NCBI RefSeq assembly: GCF_900108565.1
Contig: NZ_LT629971.1
Location: forward strand, 4,030,001-4,094,000
Reading direction: 5' to 3'
Length of the DNA stretch: 64,000 nucleotides
Source of the DNA: Mycolicibacterium rutilum
GTDB taxonomy: Bacteria; Actinomycetota; Actinomycetes; Mycobacteriales; Mycobacteriaceae
Part shown: one piece after another, positions 19,901-26,511 of the stretch
Layout: each line of letters opens with the position of its first letter
Position numbering within the stretch: position 1 is the first letter of the stretch
Notes under the pieces: model-generated
Told to the model about the DNA's origin: nothing
What the model saw: the letters and a program-made list of their open reading frames with translations, nothing else
Database searches by the model: none
Made by a program: the position numbers and the translations under genes

Positions 19901-21611
19901 ACGCATCGGACAGCCCCGGAACCAACGGCAGCAGCGCCTCGACGCCGCGCACCTCGCGAAGCCGCGTCGCACCCAAAGACGGCACCAGCGTCCGCAACGC
20001 CTCGGCGAACGGCTGGTACGGCGCCCCGAGGTCCTCGTCGCAACGCCCGTACAACACGACCGCGCCCTGCTCGTAGGCCTCGCGCGACCACTCGCCGGCC
20101 AGCCGGGTCTTCCCGACGCCGGGCTCCCCGGCGATCAGCACGGCCCGGGTTCCGGCGGTCAGCGTGGCCTGCCAGGCGGCCAGCAGGCGCTCGAGTTCGG
20201 TCGCCCGCCCGACGAACGGGCCGGCGCCCGCGAAAACCGCCGGCAGGCCGGGACGGTCGAGCGGCGCGTCGACGGTCGCCTCCGCACCCCCGGCCGTCTC
20301 CAGTCGAAGCTCGAAGACGTGCTCGGGCCGAGACAGGTTGCGCAGCTGCCGCGTTCCGAGGTCGACGAGCACGACGTCGTCGGACAAGGAGTCGACGACC
20401 AGTTCGGCCGTCGCGCCCGAGCACAGAATCTGGCCGCCGCCCGCCAGCGACCGCAACCGGGCCGCACGGTTGACCGCGCGACCGAAGTAGTCACCATCGC
20501 GGTACTCGACTTCGCCGGTGTGCAGGGCCACCCGGATGCGCATCGGATCCCGCAGGGCCCACGGCTCGTGCGCGATCGCCTCCTGCAACTCGATGGCCGC
20601 GGCGGCCGCCGCGGACGGCCGGTCGAAGACCGAGAACGTCGCGTCGCCCTCACCGCGGGTCTTGATCAACCGGCCTCCGCGGAACGTCACGACCTGCTCG
20701 ACGATCTCGTCGTGGCGGGCCAACGCCCCGGCCATCGCATCGGCGTCGGACTCCCACGCCGCGGTGGACCCTTCGATGTCGGTGAGCAGGAACGTCACTG
20801 CCCGTGTCACCGCCGAAAGATGATGCGCAGCAGGCAATTCCAGTGATACATCCTGGGCGACGATGGCGGCCTCCAGGCGGCGCAGATCCGGGCCCGGGTC
20901 GACGCCGAGTTCGTCGGCGAGCAGCGCGCGCGCCCGCTGATAGGCGCCGAGCGCCTCGCCCTGCCTGCCCGCGCGGTACAGCGCCAGCATCAGTTGGCTC
21001 CACCGTCGCTCGCGCAGCGGTCCGTCGGCGATCGCCGCCTCGAGCTCACCGATGATCTCGGCGGCGCGGCCCGTCGCCAGCAGCGCGTCGGCTCTGTCCT
21101 CCACCAGCGCCGCATGCCCTTCGGCCCAGAACGTCGTCTCCGACACTCCGCGCCTGGTCGCCGGAAGCTCGGGAGCGCCGCGCCACAGCGCCAACGCCTC
21201 GTCGAACCGCACCACCGCCTGGCTGCCGTCGCCGGTGGCCATCGCGTCGCGGGCCGACCGCGCGGCCGCCGCGTAGCGCGCGGCGTCGACCTGCGCGGTC
21301 CCCAGCGTCCACCCCGCGCCCGCGGTGAGCACCGCGCCGTCGCCGAGGCAGCGACGCAACGACGAGATGTGGGTCTGCAGGGCCTTACCCGCGGTGCGCG
21401 GCGGGTCGTCTCCCCACAGCAGTTCGACGAGCGTGTCGGCGGGCACCACGGCGCCGGTGTGCAACCCGAGCAAGGTCAGGATACTGCGGGGTTTGGCGCC
21501 GGGGATCGCGACCGGCAATCCGTACTGCCGGACCTGCAGAGGCCCCAGCACCCCCAGCTCCACCTCTTGGAGCGTAATCACACCACGATCGTCTGAGAGC
21601 CGATTCAACAT
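10932..21611 (-). CDS. Giant SARP/BTAD - adenylyl cyclase - AAA ATPase - TPR protein with about 17 NTF2-like repeats
   Basis: Single open frame of 3559 codons. Residues about 15-95 are an OmpR-type winged helix and 100-250 a BTAD domain (SARP/AfsR type). Residues 270-440 form a class III nucleotidyl cyclase (FLLTDIEGSTAAWE, RGEGDATFSVF, DYFGRAVNRAARL with the Asn and Arg). An AAA/STAND ATPase follows, with Walker A GEPGVGKT at 495-502 and Walker B VLVLDDLHWA with D611/D612. Residues about 800-1260 are helical TPR-like. From about 1285 to the end there is one divergent NTF2/SnoaL-like domain, then eight tandem units of about 268 residues, each an A half (RDW..DRR, ATRGERLAL) and a B half (NRHELPPTTPDW..DHRR, VHRL). 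The start is ATG 21611; GTG 21563 (MELGVLGPLQV) is a plausible alternative. The ATPase-cyclase core resembles mycobacterial LuxR regulators, but there is no LuxR domain. The role of the repeats is unknown; multivalent sensing of small hydrophobic ligands is inference. Confidence 0.9.
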   Translation of the reverse strand: MLNRLSDDRGVITLQEVELGVLGPLQVRQYGLPVAIPGAKPRSILTLLGLHTGAVVPADTLVELLWGDDPPRTAGKALQTHISSLRRCLGDGAVLTAGAGWTLGTAQVDAARYAAAARSARDAMATGDGSQAVVRFDEALALWRGAPELPATRRGVSETTFWAEGHAALVEDRADALLATGRAAEIIGELEAAIADGPLRERRWSQLMLALYRAGRQGEALGAYQRARALLADELGVDPGPDLRRLEAAIVAQDVSLELPAAHHLSAVTRAVTFLLTDIEGSTAAWESDADAMAGALARHDEIVEQVVTFRGGRLIKTRGEGDATFSVFDRPSAAAAAAIELQEAIAHEPWALRDPMRIRVALHTGEVEYRDGDYFGRAVNRAARLRSLAGGGQILCSGATAELVVDSLSDDVVLVDLGTRQLRNLSRPEHVFELRLETAGGAEATVDAPLDRPGLPAVFAGAGPFVGRATELERLLAAWQATLTAGTRAVLIAGEPGVGKTRLAGEWSREAYEQGAVVLYGRCDEDLGAPYQPFAEALRTLVPSLGATRLREVRGVEALLPLVPGLSDALPDLAAPTRADPDTERYALFDAVVALLGTASANTPVVLVLDDLHWAAKPTLLLLRHLLRFGEHARVQILGTYRSTDLDRSHPLAAMLADLHRDGTADRLQLSGLGEEDVNTYVAEAGYDDEELARALAAVTGGNPFFLIEALRHVAESGGRWDASTLPQGVREAVSRRLTRLPAETNKALAAAAVVGSRFALTLVEHVVGDDLVDAFDEAAKAGIVIEEPGGRYRFNHAIVRQSLLAELPSVRRMRLHQRIAVTLEAESGASDDLLAELAYHYFECAWAGNAVKAVEYCRRAADQAMARLAYEGAAELYDRALHALEELDEELPDREALQAELLVARCEALLAAGEVSAAADAITQLLSAAGDSERLAAWGACFDGELTMLTHPERLDEIEVALKAAADKLAELDDAAGEAKAHTVRASCLGRLGRIGECETALDLALTAARRAREHRRVNAVLAGAPLAALWGPSPVPRAGGRCLDVVRLLRITTGSPVVEATSTRCQGVLDAFRGRAAASRQLIDSARRSLTELGMRHALLEVDQFAGIVELVADDPAAAETHLRRAYQGFRRMGLDADTAETAALLARAYLALDRADDADEFCAESERLAGHGLRASITWRTVRAQLLARRGEHDEARRVAEAAVALAERTDALVDHGEACLVLAMVLRADGDIAGAHVAAERALNLFDLKGAAALADKARLLLGGQSASPAAEVADSAPTEWDTACVRAVRRLESAADRGAWDDYRQMYAADAVIESRRKVVGFAGADIPAGGLSELAERLAATGTVRHSSVVEAVRGDRLALCRLRIGGAERAPSAPYEEILELYGLDDAGRIAMRIWFDTDDLAAAVAEMEAAYARQAGDRAPAGNVASRAYDRVTALFATRDWNAMADAMAEDMVDHDHRRMVNGGIRHGRDVHLANSRAVVEIGGESLTATVIATRGDRLALCRSTILGRGDRSDAFRIEFLSVVEVDAEDRIAAHLAFDPDDLDGAVAELDARFLAGEAAHYDNVWSQVSEAFVALNRHDIPMTTEDYVAIDHQLHHSIGATGLADYLGTSWELTPDLSMYIETVHRLAENAVLVTMRGTGTSVDGFRADWRLIEILAVDSDTGMRCEIFGEADLEAALGRFDEIATPSVSLENTASRADAQFNMLFAARRWDDIAAMLHDELRVEDRRRGLRREGGGDTELAEVRALAELGTARMSSEVLATRGERLALVHTRAVGRDPRPDAFRTDFLRITAVDADDRVTACISFDTDDLASAIDELDTRYLAGEAAAFATTWACVTEAYHTLNRHELPPTTPDWTIADRRKIAGALDGDMATYLRATWANTSDARIVVQTVHRLDDGFVVLSHCAYGTSDDGFDAEWRHVVVLGVDEGKLSHCELFADNDLDAAISRFEELIRPHQGTHNAASRMYERLQNCFSQRDWAGMAELMTPDVIQAVAAMGARNTGVTVVATRGERVALVRSRYSGAPGPQAFHVEPLCVVEIDGDGRLARHTQFDPEDLDAAFEELESRYIGGDAAEFADTWSFLVSAFSGFNRHELPPTTPDWTSVDHRRTATFATGELYPFVRASFELVPDIRNYVETVHRLNATGAVVTRVATGASREGSVGEWRCVTLVAVDGTRISRVEIFEETDLQPALARFEELSRPARQPDNAAMGTYRRLQDGYARRDLRTMSEVVADDILIDDRRSVVGAGVRRGKGAAIDEMQATAALGVMSLEPTILATRGDRLLLIRVQAGADQSPEAFHTHVINLLEVDDSGRFCVAMVFDPDDLDAAFAELDSRFLAAEAATHADTWCVIAGLYAAFNRHEPTPTNWVGVDHRRVASFPATDMTEIVATARGFIPNLRTDIASVHRLSRLGAVITAVARGTSPEGFDAEWPILQVLTVDAGRATRCEFFDEAALDAALARLQELEAAARPPATAIDRMILRFTTLFENRDWDGLRAIVDDDFVVHDRRHTINAGIRRGREAEIGDLQAASDVGFTTVSFVVAATRGERLALTRSRFSDAGDESFHADALQVIELNDDTLTAVTVFDPNDIDAAFAALDARFSATQCADRAATWSVIAANFAAVNQHRLPKTAPGWVGVDHRQVVTSAIEPTDLTAYVDAGWRQTPHYRILIEDVHRLTERGAVITHAAHGTSHAGFDAEWRTVDVLEVQHGLVSRVELFDEADLDTALARFDELTGSTARPGNAACEVAEGIWRYFSARDWTAMAQYLAADITADDRRRVVNDGVRRGREAFVEAMRALAEVGTGDISTRVVATRGQRLVLIRVRTEPEVLNLVELDTTQPVATTIVVFDVENLDAAFDELDTRFAAGEAAGSAEAWSLVAEAYAALNRREFVSTTADFVNIDHRKAACFGPGELTAFIRAAWAVTPNMRDYIEAVHRLSPVGAVVTHVAYGTSKAGFEGEWRTVHILTVDGHTINRSETFDEADLDAALARFDELSSAARLKNTATHAHSKLADGYNSRDVEQFLALHDGRYEDRRQGLRDSGTVDSNFATATLLEALPGWHWEATTLAIRGKRLSLHLDTIRDTADTGSPVAVELLMLTEVDDTGRIVFAVAFDSDGIEAAFAELDARYLAGEAATYARTWAAVADGYAAFNRRELFKTTPDWVNIDHRRGGTAFAPGEQMALVDATWRVVPEIHAYAEYVHRLDGTAAVVTQIVKATSQEGFDGEWREVILLTVDGDAISRCEVFDESEIDAALARFAELGRQAHRLVNAATRTREDLITAFGRRDLDAFRTFITPDGRYDDRRKGLRNAGSLKQEFASSMLSEAPESWQWTDEPIAVRGQRLVLCRDWFRDHDAPGRPVTVEDLSVTEISANGEICHATLFDANDIDAAMTELTTRWIATGEVEHPDTIEAHHKIIEITNHHDWDALTAVCGGATYINHRQLGSPTADYISSIRALASLTPDLWIVPAMILAHSACGVVVHAVIRGTTTDGSATEIPFLMINIVRDGHVAHIETFDPDDRAHALERFDELIQPAPLDNRRL
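10935..17330 (-). repeat. Eight tandem coding units of about 0.8 kb (NTF2-like A/B pairs)
   Basis: Inside the giant gene. A halves begin near residues 1441, 1714, 1984, 2229, 2498, 2768, 3029 and 3296; B halves begin near 1585, 1855, 2099, 2371, 2634, 2899, 3166 and 3434. The period is 261-273 residues, except unit A4 (1984-2099), which is about 23 residues short. Repeats are diverged at the residue level, so this is old duplication rather than a recent collapse-prone array. A lone divergent A-type domain lies before the array at about 1285-1435. Confidence 0.85.
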
Positions 21612-21613
21612 GC

Positions 21614-21631
21614 GGTCAAGATTTGGTCAAG
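21614..21631. promoter_or_regulatory. SARP-like direct heptamer repeat in divergent promoter
   Basis: GGTCAAG-ATTT-GGTCAAG: two identical heptamers with a 4-bp spacer, an 11-bp period. Streptomyces antibiotic regulatory proteins bind heptameric direct repeats with this spacing. The site is directly upstream of the giant SARP-type gene (first heptamer 3 bp from its ATG) and 25 bp before the phosphodiesterase gene on the other strand. It is a candidate autoregulatory site and would favour the GTG 21563 start. Confidence 0.5.
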
Positions 21632-21655
21632 GCCACGTTTCCGCAGGTGGTTGCC

Positions 21656-22834
21656 ATGACAACAAGAGCGCAGGGCACGCTGTGGCAGGCTCTCGGTGTG
21701 GACCTGCCGGCGCCGGATCCGAACCTCGCTCACCTGGCCGACGTGGTGCCCTCGGTGCTCTCGGCGATGGGCGCCGACGGCTTCGAGCCCCGCATCCCGC
21801 TGCGCGCCGACATCGCCGGAGCCTGCGTGCTGCTGATCGACGGGCTGGGCGCCGAGCTGCTCGACACGTTCGCCGCCGACGCGCCGGTGCTCGCGGGACT
21901 GCGCGGGCAGACTCTGCAGGTCGGTTTTCCTTCGACGACGGCCGCCGGGCTGGCCGCGATCGGCACGGGCTGCCGGTCCGGGGAGCACGGCTTCGTCGGC
22001 TACTCCTTCCGGATACCCGACGCCGGAGTGGTCAATGCCCTGCGGTGGCGGCCGCATCCGTGGGGCGAGGACCTGCGCGGCACCGTCGTCCCCGAGGTCG
22101 TCCAACCGATGCCCACCACGTTCGAACGAGCGGCCGCCGCCGGCGTCGCGGTCAGCGTGATCTCCGGCGCCGAGTTCGCCGGCTCCGGCCTGACCCGCGC
22201 GGTGCTGCGGGGCGGGAACTACATCGGCGTCCACGCCCTCGGGGACCTCGCCGCGAATGTGCGAGACACCCTGTCGCACAGGGGTTTCTGCTACGGCTAC
22301 CACAGCGAGCTGGACATGATGGGGCATCTGCACGGGCCGGGCTCGCCGCAGTGGCGAATGCAGTTGCGTCAGATCGACCGGCTCGTCGAATCGGTGGTCG
22401 AGGCGTTGCCGCCGGGCGGGCTGCTGGCGGTGGTCGCCGACCACGGCATGGTCACGGTGACGGACGACGAGAGCGTGGACATCGACAGCACGCCCGCCCT
22501 GATGGACGGCGTGCAGGCGATCGGCGGCGAGGCCCGCGCCCGACACCTCTATATAGAGCGCGGTGCCGAACACGACGTGCTGACAGCCTGGCGGGCGGAA
22601 CTCGGTGATCGTGCCTGGGTGCTCCCGCGGGACGAGGCGGTCGCGGCCGGCTGGTTCGGCGAGCGCATCAGCGACGCGGTGCGGCCGCGGATCGGTGAGG
22701 TCATCGCCGCCGCGCGTGGGTCCGCAGCCCTGCTCCGACGGTCGGTCGAACCGCTCGAATCTTCGCTGATCGGACACCACGGCTCCCTGACCTTCGCTGA
22801 ACAGGCCGTGCCGCTGCTGCTCGCGTACGGCTGA
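21656..22834 (+). CDS. Alkaline-phosphatase-superfamily type I phosphodiesterase/pyrophosphatase
   Basis: 392 residues from ATG 21656, with AGGTGG 5 nt upstream. It has the metal-site blocks of the family: LLIDGLGAELL, the nucleophile segment VGFPSTTAAGLAAIGTG (Thr), YHSELDMMGHLHGPGS and VVADHGMV with the Asp-His pair. No signal peptide is visible, so it is probably cytosolic. Such enzymes cleave nucleotide pyrophosphates or phosphodiesters. It is divergent from the giant cyclase-containing gene, so a role in cyclic-nucleotide or nucleotide turnover is possible but unproven. Confidence 0.85.
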   Translation: MTTRAQGTLWQALGVDLPAPDPNLAHLADVVPSVLSAMGADGFEPRIPLRADIAGACVLLIDGLGAELLDTFAADAPVLAGLRGQTLQVGFPSTTAAGLAAIGTGCRSGEHGFVGYSFRIPDAGVVNALRWRPHPWGEDLRGTVVPEVVQPMPTTFERAAAAGVAVSVISGAEFAGSGLTRAVLRGGNYIGVHALGDLAANVRDTLSHRGFCYGYHSELDMMGHLHGPGSPQWRMQLRQIDRLVESVVEALPPGGLLAVVADHGMVTVTDDESVDIDSTPALMDGVQAIGGEARARHLYIERGAEHDVLTAWRAELGDRAWVLPRDEAVAAGWFGERISDAVRPRIGEVIAAARGSAALLRRSVEPLESSLIGHHGSLTFAEQAVPLLLAYG

Positions 22835-23087
22835 GCCTCGCGCGCCCGAATCCGTAACGGATCGGTGATCGGCTGACAGTCAACGAAATTCGTCCGTCAC
22901 CTCGTCAGTGCCCCGGGAATCAGGTTGCCGTACGGGTCATTTCGACACTGGCAATCGGTGTTGCTGTGTCGGTTCGAAAGACGAAACTTCGCAACCATTT
23001 TCGTGAACTGCGCAATACAACCCGCAGCTTGTGGCGGCTGTCACAGATTTTGCAGCCCGAAAAGCGACTCTGTTAACGTCTGGCCGC

Positions 23088-23699
23088 ATGTTTGCTATTG
23101 CCACGCTTCTGACGCTTGTGAACCAGGTGTCGGGCACGCCATACGTGTCCGGCGGTGATTCTCCCGCCGGTACGGACTGCTCCGGCCTGGTGTCGTGGGT
23201 GACGAACGCAGCGACCGGCCGCCCCGTCTACGGCGACCGCTTCAACACGGGAAACATCGAGCGCGAACTGCTCGAGCGCGGCTTCCAGTACGGCACCCAG
23301 CCCGGTGCGCTGGTGGTCGGCTGGAACAGCGGCCACACCGCGGCGACCCTGCCCGACGGCACGCCCGTCTCCTCCGGCGAGGGCGGCGGCGTGAAGATCG
23401 GCGGCGGCGGCGCCTACCAGGACCAGTTCACCAAGCACATGTTCTTGCCGGTGGCCCCCGAGCAGCCGGTCGACCCGTCCGCCCCGGTCGTGATGATGGC
23501 CGGGCACGAGCCGCCTCCGCCGGGTGCCCCGCTGCCGCCCCCGCCGCCGGGCGACCCGTTCGCCCCGCCTCCGCCGGCCGCCGGCCCGCCGCCCCCGCCG
23601 GGTGCCCCGCTGCCGCCCCCGCCGCCGGGCGACCCGCTGGCTCCGCCGCCGCCTCCGGCCGACCCGTTCGCTCCGCCGGCGCCGATGCCGGCCGCCTGA
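23088..23699 (+). CDS. NlpC/P60-like cysteine peptidase with proline-rich tail
   Basis: 203 residues from ATG 23088. The N-terminal 120 residues look like a minimal NlpC/P60 domain: GTPYVSGGDSPAGTDCSGLVSWV with the catalytic Cys and GWNSGHTAATLPDGT with the His. The last 60 residues are almost only Pro, Gly, Ala and Asp and include a duplicated 26-residue block. There is no signal peptide from this start. TAACGT (23074-23079) fits a -10 for a near-leaderless ATG 23088; a GTG at 23031 would add 19 residues. It is a likely peptidoglycan or phage-lysin-type hydrolase, and the export route is unclear. Confidence 0.75.
   Translation: MFAIATLLTLVNQVSGTPYVSGGDSPAGTDCSGLVSWVTNAATGRPVYGDRFNTGNIERELLERGFQYGTQPGALVVGWNSGHTAATLPDGTPVSSGEGGGVKIGGGGAYQDQFTKHMFLPVAPEQPVDPSAPVVMMAGHEPPPPGAPLPPPPPGDPFAPPPPAAGPPPPPGAPLPPPPPGDPLAPPPPPADPFAPPAPMPAA
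23520..23636 (+). repeat. Duplicated 39-bp proline-coding repeat
   Basis: The 39-bp stretch at 23520-23558 recurs unchanged at 23598-23636 (period 78 bp, 26 codons). It encodes PPGAPLPPPPPGDP. The perfect DNA identity indicates a recent duplication or gene conversion, and the array may vary in copy number. Confidence 0.8.
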
Positions 23700-23730
23700 G
23701 CGCGGAGCGCACCCGGATAGCCTCTCCGGC

Positions 23731-24477
23731 GTGATCGTGCTTCTTCCGCCGTCGGAGACCAAACGGGCCGGTGGCGACGGACCGCCGCTGAAGCTGGAGT
23801 CGCTCAGCGCGCCGGAACTCAGCCCGCTGCGCGGCGCCTTGGTCGACGAACTGGTCGAACTGGCCGGCGACCCGGCGGCGTGCCGTCGGGCGCTGGGGCT
23901 GTCCGCCGCACAGGACGCCGAGATCGACCGCAACGCGCACCTGCGTAGCGCGCCCACGCTGCCTGCCATTCATCGCTACACCGGCGTGCTCTACGACGCG
24001 CTCGACGTGGCCTCGCTGCGCGGAGCCTCCGCCGAACGCGCCCGGGCCCGGCTGGCGGTCGGGTCGGCGCTGTTCGGTGTGCTCCGCGCCGACGATGCAG
24101 TGCCCGCGTACCGGCTCTCGGCGGGCTCCAAGCTGCCCGGTCAGCCCACGCTGGCCGCGCGCTGGCGCCCGCTGCTGGAACCGGTGCTGGCCGGCTGGGC
24201 TGCCTCCGAACTGATCGTCGACCTGCGCTCCGGTTCGTATGCGGCGCTCGGCCGGGTGCCGGGCGTCGTGCGCGCCGACGTCGTCGCCGAGGATTCTGAC
24301 GGCCGGCGCAAAGCAGTGACGCACTTCAACAAGGCGCACAAGGGCCGGCTGGCGCGGGCGTTGGTGATGACGCGGTCCGAACCCGGCGATGCGGCCGCGG
24401 TGGCCGCGGTCGCGCGCCGGGCCGGGATGCGGGTGGAGCGCAGCGGCGACGAGTTGACGATCGTCATCGACGCCTGA
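23731..24477 (+). CDS. yaaA: YaaA/DUF328 peroxide stress protein
   Basis: 248 residues from GTG 23731. The N-terminus MIVLLPPSETKRAGG and the blocks RYTGVLYDALD, FGVLRADDAVPAYRLSAGSK, DLRSGSYAAL and THFNKAHKGRLARAL are diagnostic of YaaA. In E. coli YaaA limits free iron and DNA damage under H2O2 stress; the fold binds DNA. It starts 31 bp after the NlpC/P60-like gene. The alternative name is DUF328 protein; mechanism in mycobacteria is untested as far as I know. Confidence 0.92.
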   Translation: MIVLLPPSETKRAGGDGPPLKLESLSAPELSPLRGALVDELVELAGDPAACRRALGLSAAQDAEIDRNAHLRSAPTLPAIHRYTGVLYDALDVASLRGASAERARARLAVGSALFGVLRADDAVPAYRLSAGSKLPGQPTLAARWRPLLEPVLAGWAASELIVDLRSGSYAALGRVPGVVRADVVAEDSDGRRKAVTHFNKAHKGRLARALVMTRSEPGDAAAVAAVARRAGMRVERSGDELTIVIDA

Positions 24478-24492
24478 GTCGGCGGCTGAGTG

Positions 24493-24987
24493 CTACACCG
24501 GGGCGACGAAGTCGCTGGTGTAGAACTCGGCGGGGTTCTGCGAGAACCGGTCGGGGCGGGTGATGAACACCCAGACACCGGTCGCGTTCGGTTCGATGGC
24601 GTCGCGCAGGGTGACCCTGCCGGCTCCCGCCGCGTCGATGAAGATGGGCGCCGCCGTCACACCGGGATCCCCGCCGTGGCAGGTCGCCGATGCCGGACGC
24701 GGCATCTGGATAAGCCGCACGTCGTAGTGGATGTTGGGGATCGCCGTGTTCATCTCGATGTCGGCGCTGACCTCCGACCCCGTCCGGTGCACGACCGCCG
24801 TCGCCCTGGCGTACCCGGTCGGGCCGTTGAAGTCGGTCTCGCTGAAGTCGCACCGGCGCAGCACCTGGTTGAACGGAACGAACGTGCCGCCGGCCTGACC
24901 CGCGGCGGTGCCCGCCGTCACCGGCGCGAGTGGCGCCAGCACCGCAACCGCGGCGGCCAGGCCCATCAACCGTGTCTGTCGGCGCAT
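24493..24987 (-). CDS. Secreted protein of unknown function
   Basis: 164 residues from ATG 24987, with purine-rich AGAGGAACGGGAAG just upstream. The signal peptide (RRQTRLMGLAAAVAVLAPLAPVTAGTAAG) ends near residue 30. The mature part has two Cys (RRCDFSE and ATCHGGD), which could form a disulfide, and ends in FYTSDFVAPV. Conserved small exported proteins like this are frequent in mycobacteria; no function is assigned. It converges with yaaA 15 bp away. Confidence 0.8.
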   Translation of the reverse strand: MRRQTRLMGLAAAVAVLAPLAPVTAGTAAGQAGGTFVPFNQVLRRCDFSETDFNGPTGYARATAVVHRTGSEVSADIEMNTAIPNIHYDVRLIQMPRPASATCHGGDPGVTAAPIFIDAAGAGRVTLRDAIEPNATGVWVFITRPDRFSQNPAEFYTSDFVAPV

Positions 24988-25105
24988 GCGCTTCCCGTTC
25001 CTCTCGTCGGCGGCCCGTCGTCGTAACCGTAATCCACCCACCGGCGCCGCCGGAGCACTTCGCCGAGGCGGCGGCCGAGCGGATGGCCGCGCGTACGGTG
25101 AAGGC

Positions 25106-25969
25106 ATGAGCGTGTTGCCGGACCTCGGGAGCGTACGCAAGGGCCTGGGTCGCAGCCTGTTCGGCATGGTTGCCGGACCCGACGGGCCCGCCAACCGCGC
25201 GCGCATCCACGACACGCCGGGACCGCGCTGGTTCGGCGAGGACCGGCCGATCCGGCGGGTGCACGCCGACGCGTCGATGTTCGTCGGCGGGCTGCGCGCG
25301 CTGCTGCTGCAGTCGCTGCACCCGCTGGCGATGGCCGGGGTGGCCGAGCACTCCGACTACCGCGGCGATCCGTGGGGCCGGCTGCAGCGCACCAGCACCT
25401 TCCTCGCGGTGACCACGTTCGGCCCGTCCGCCGACGCGCAGCGCGCCGTCGACAAGGTCCGCGGAATCCATCAGCGCGTGCGCGGTGTGGCCGCCGACGG
25501 CCGGTCCTACCACGCCGCCGACCCGCACCTGCTGGAGTGGGTGCACGTCGCCGAGGTCGACAGTTTCCTGCTGGCGCACCAGATGTACGGCGAGGCGCCG
25601 CTGGACCAGCGCGGCCGCGACGGCTACGTCGCCGACACCGCGCGGGTGGCCGAGGCGTTGGGCGTCGTGGATCCGCCGCGCAGCGAGAAGCAACTGGCCG
25701 AGCGTCTCGAAGCGTTCCGCCCCGAACTGCGGGGCACGGCCGCGGCGCGCGACGCCGCCCGGTTCCTGCTTCTGACGCCGCCGTTACCACTGCCTGCCCG
25801 CGCGCCATACGCGGCGCTGGCCGCGACCTCGGTCGCGATGCTGCCCGCCTGGGCGCGAACACCGTTGCTGCTGCCGTACTTTCCGCCGGTCGAGGCGACG
25901 GTCATCCGGGTGTCGGGCCGGGTGCTGGTCGGCGGGATCCGCTGGGCGCTGACCGCGGCGCGCACCTAG
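25106..25969 (+). CDS. MpaB/latex-clearing-protein-related oxygenase (DUF2236)
   Basis: 287 residues from ATG 25106. Conserved blocks of the family are present: LLLQSLHPLAMAGVAEHSDYR and the following WGRLQRTSTFLAVTTFG, WVHVAEVDSFLLA and PPLPLPARAPYAALAA. Members are haem-dependent oxygenases related to the rubber oxygenase Lcp and fungal MpaB; the substrate is unknown here. The stop TAG (25967-25969) lies inside the left target duplication of the insertion sequence, so the reading frame is intact. Confidence 0.85.
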   Translation: MSVLPDLGSVRKGLGRSLFGMVAGPDGPANRARIHDTPGPRWFGEDRPIRRVHADASMFVGGLRALLLQSLHPLAMAGVAEHSDYRGDPWGRLQRTSTFLAVTTFGPSADAQRAVDKVRGIHQRVRGVAADGRSYHAADPHLLEWVHVAEVDSFLLAHQMYGEAPLDQRGRDGYVADTARVAEALGVVDPPRSEKQLAERLEAFRPELRGTAAARDAARFLLLTPPLPLPARAPYAALAATSVAMLPAWARTPLLLPYFPPVEATVIRVSGRVLVGGIRWALTAART

Positions 25970-26511
25970 GGCGTGTCTGATAAATGTGGCAGCCAGAGGG
26001 TGATGGCCCGTAGGACTGCTGCGCCGCGGTAGACGACTGCGAGTTTGTCGTAGCGGGTCGCCAGGCCGCGCCACTGCTTGGTGGTGTTGAAGCCTCGTTC
26101 GATCACGTTGCGGCTCTTGTAGTCCGCGGTATCGAACGCTGGTGGCCGTCCACCGCGTGACCCTCGGCGTTGGCGGTGGGCGATCTGGTCGGACGGTTGT
26201 GGGATCACCGCGACGATCCCGCGACGACGCAGCTCAGCGCGGATGGCGCGACTCGAGTACGCCTTATCGCCGCGCACTCGGTCGGGTCGGGTTCGTGCCG
26301 AACCACCGCGGAGTCGGGGTACCCGCAGATGGGCCAGCAGGTGCTCGAAAACCGGCGCGTCGTTGGCCTGACCGGGCGAGACCAACACCACCAGCGGGCG
26401 TCCACGGCCGTCGACGAGATGATGAATCTTGCTGGTCAAACCCCCGCGAGAGCGGCCGATGCCGTGGTCAGGCGGCTCGATGCGCGGATTCGTGTAATTC
26501 GACCCAGCCCC
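25966..26511 (-). CDS. IS5-family transposase, C-terminal part (orfB, frameshifted)
   Basis: Read from the G5 run: GSNYTNPRIEPPDHGIGRSRGGLTSKIH, then the second Asp in VRGDKAYSSRAIRAELRRRG and the Glu in NVIERGFNTTKQWRGLATRYDK, which completes the DDE triad. An internal TTG (26439) could also start a shorter product. The stop TAG is supplied by the left CTAG target copy; the element carries no stop of its own in this frame. Confidence 0.85.
   Translation of the reverse strand, partial: GAGSNYTNPRIEPPDHGIGRSRGGLTSKIHHLVDGRGRPLVVLVSPGQANDAPVFEHLLAHLRVPRLRGGSARTRPDRVRGDKAYSSRAIRAELRRRGIVAVIPQPSDQIAHRQRRGSRGGRPPAFDTADYKSRNVIERGFNTTKQWRGLATRYDKLAVVYRGAAVLRAITLWLPHLSDTP

Noticed and set aside
17553..20846. 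Long open frame of more than 1000 codons on the plus strand opposite the giant gene
   Set aside because: It is a low-complexity frame rich in Arg, Gly, Gln and His, typical of antisense shadow in GC-rich coding DNA; the minus strand has clear domains over the same bases.
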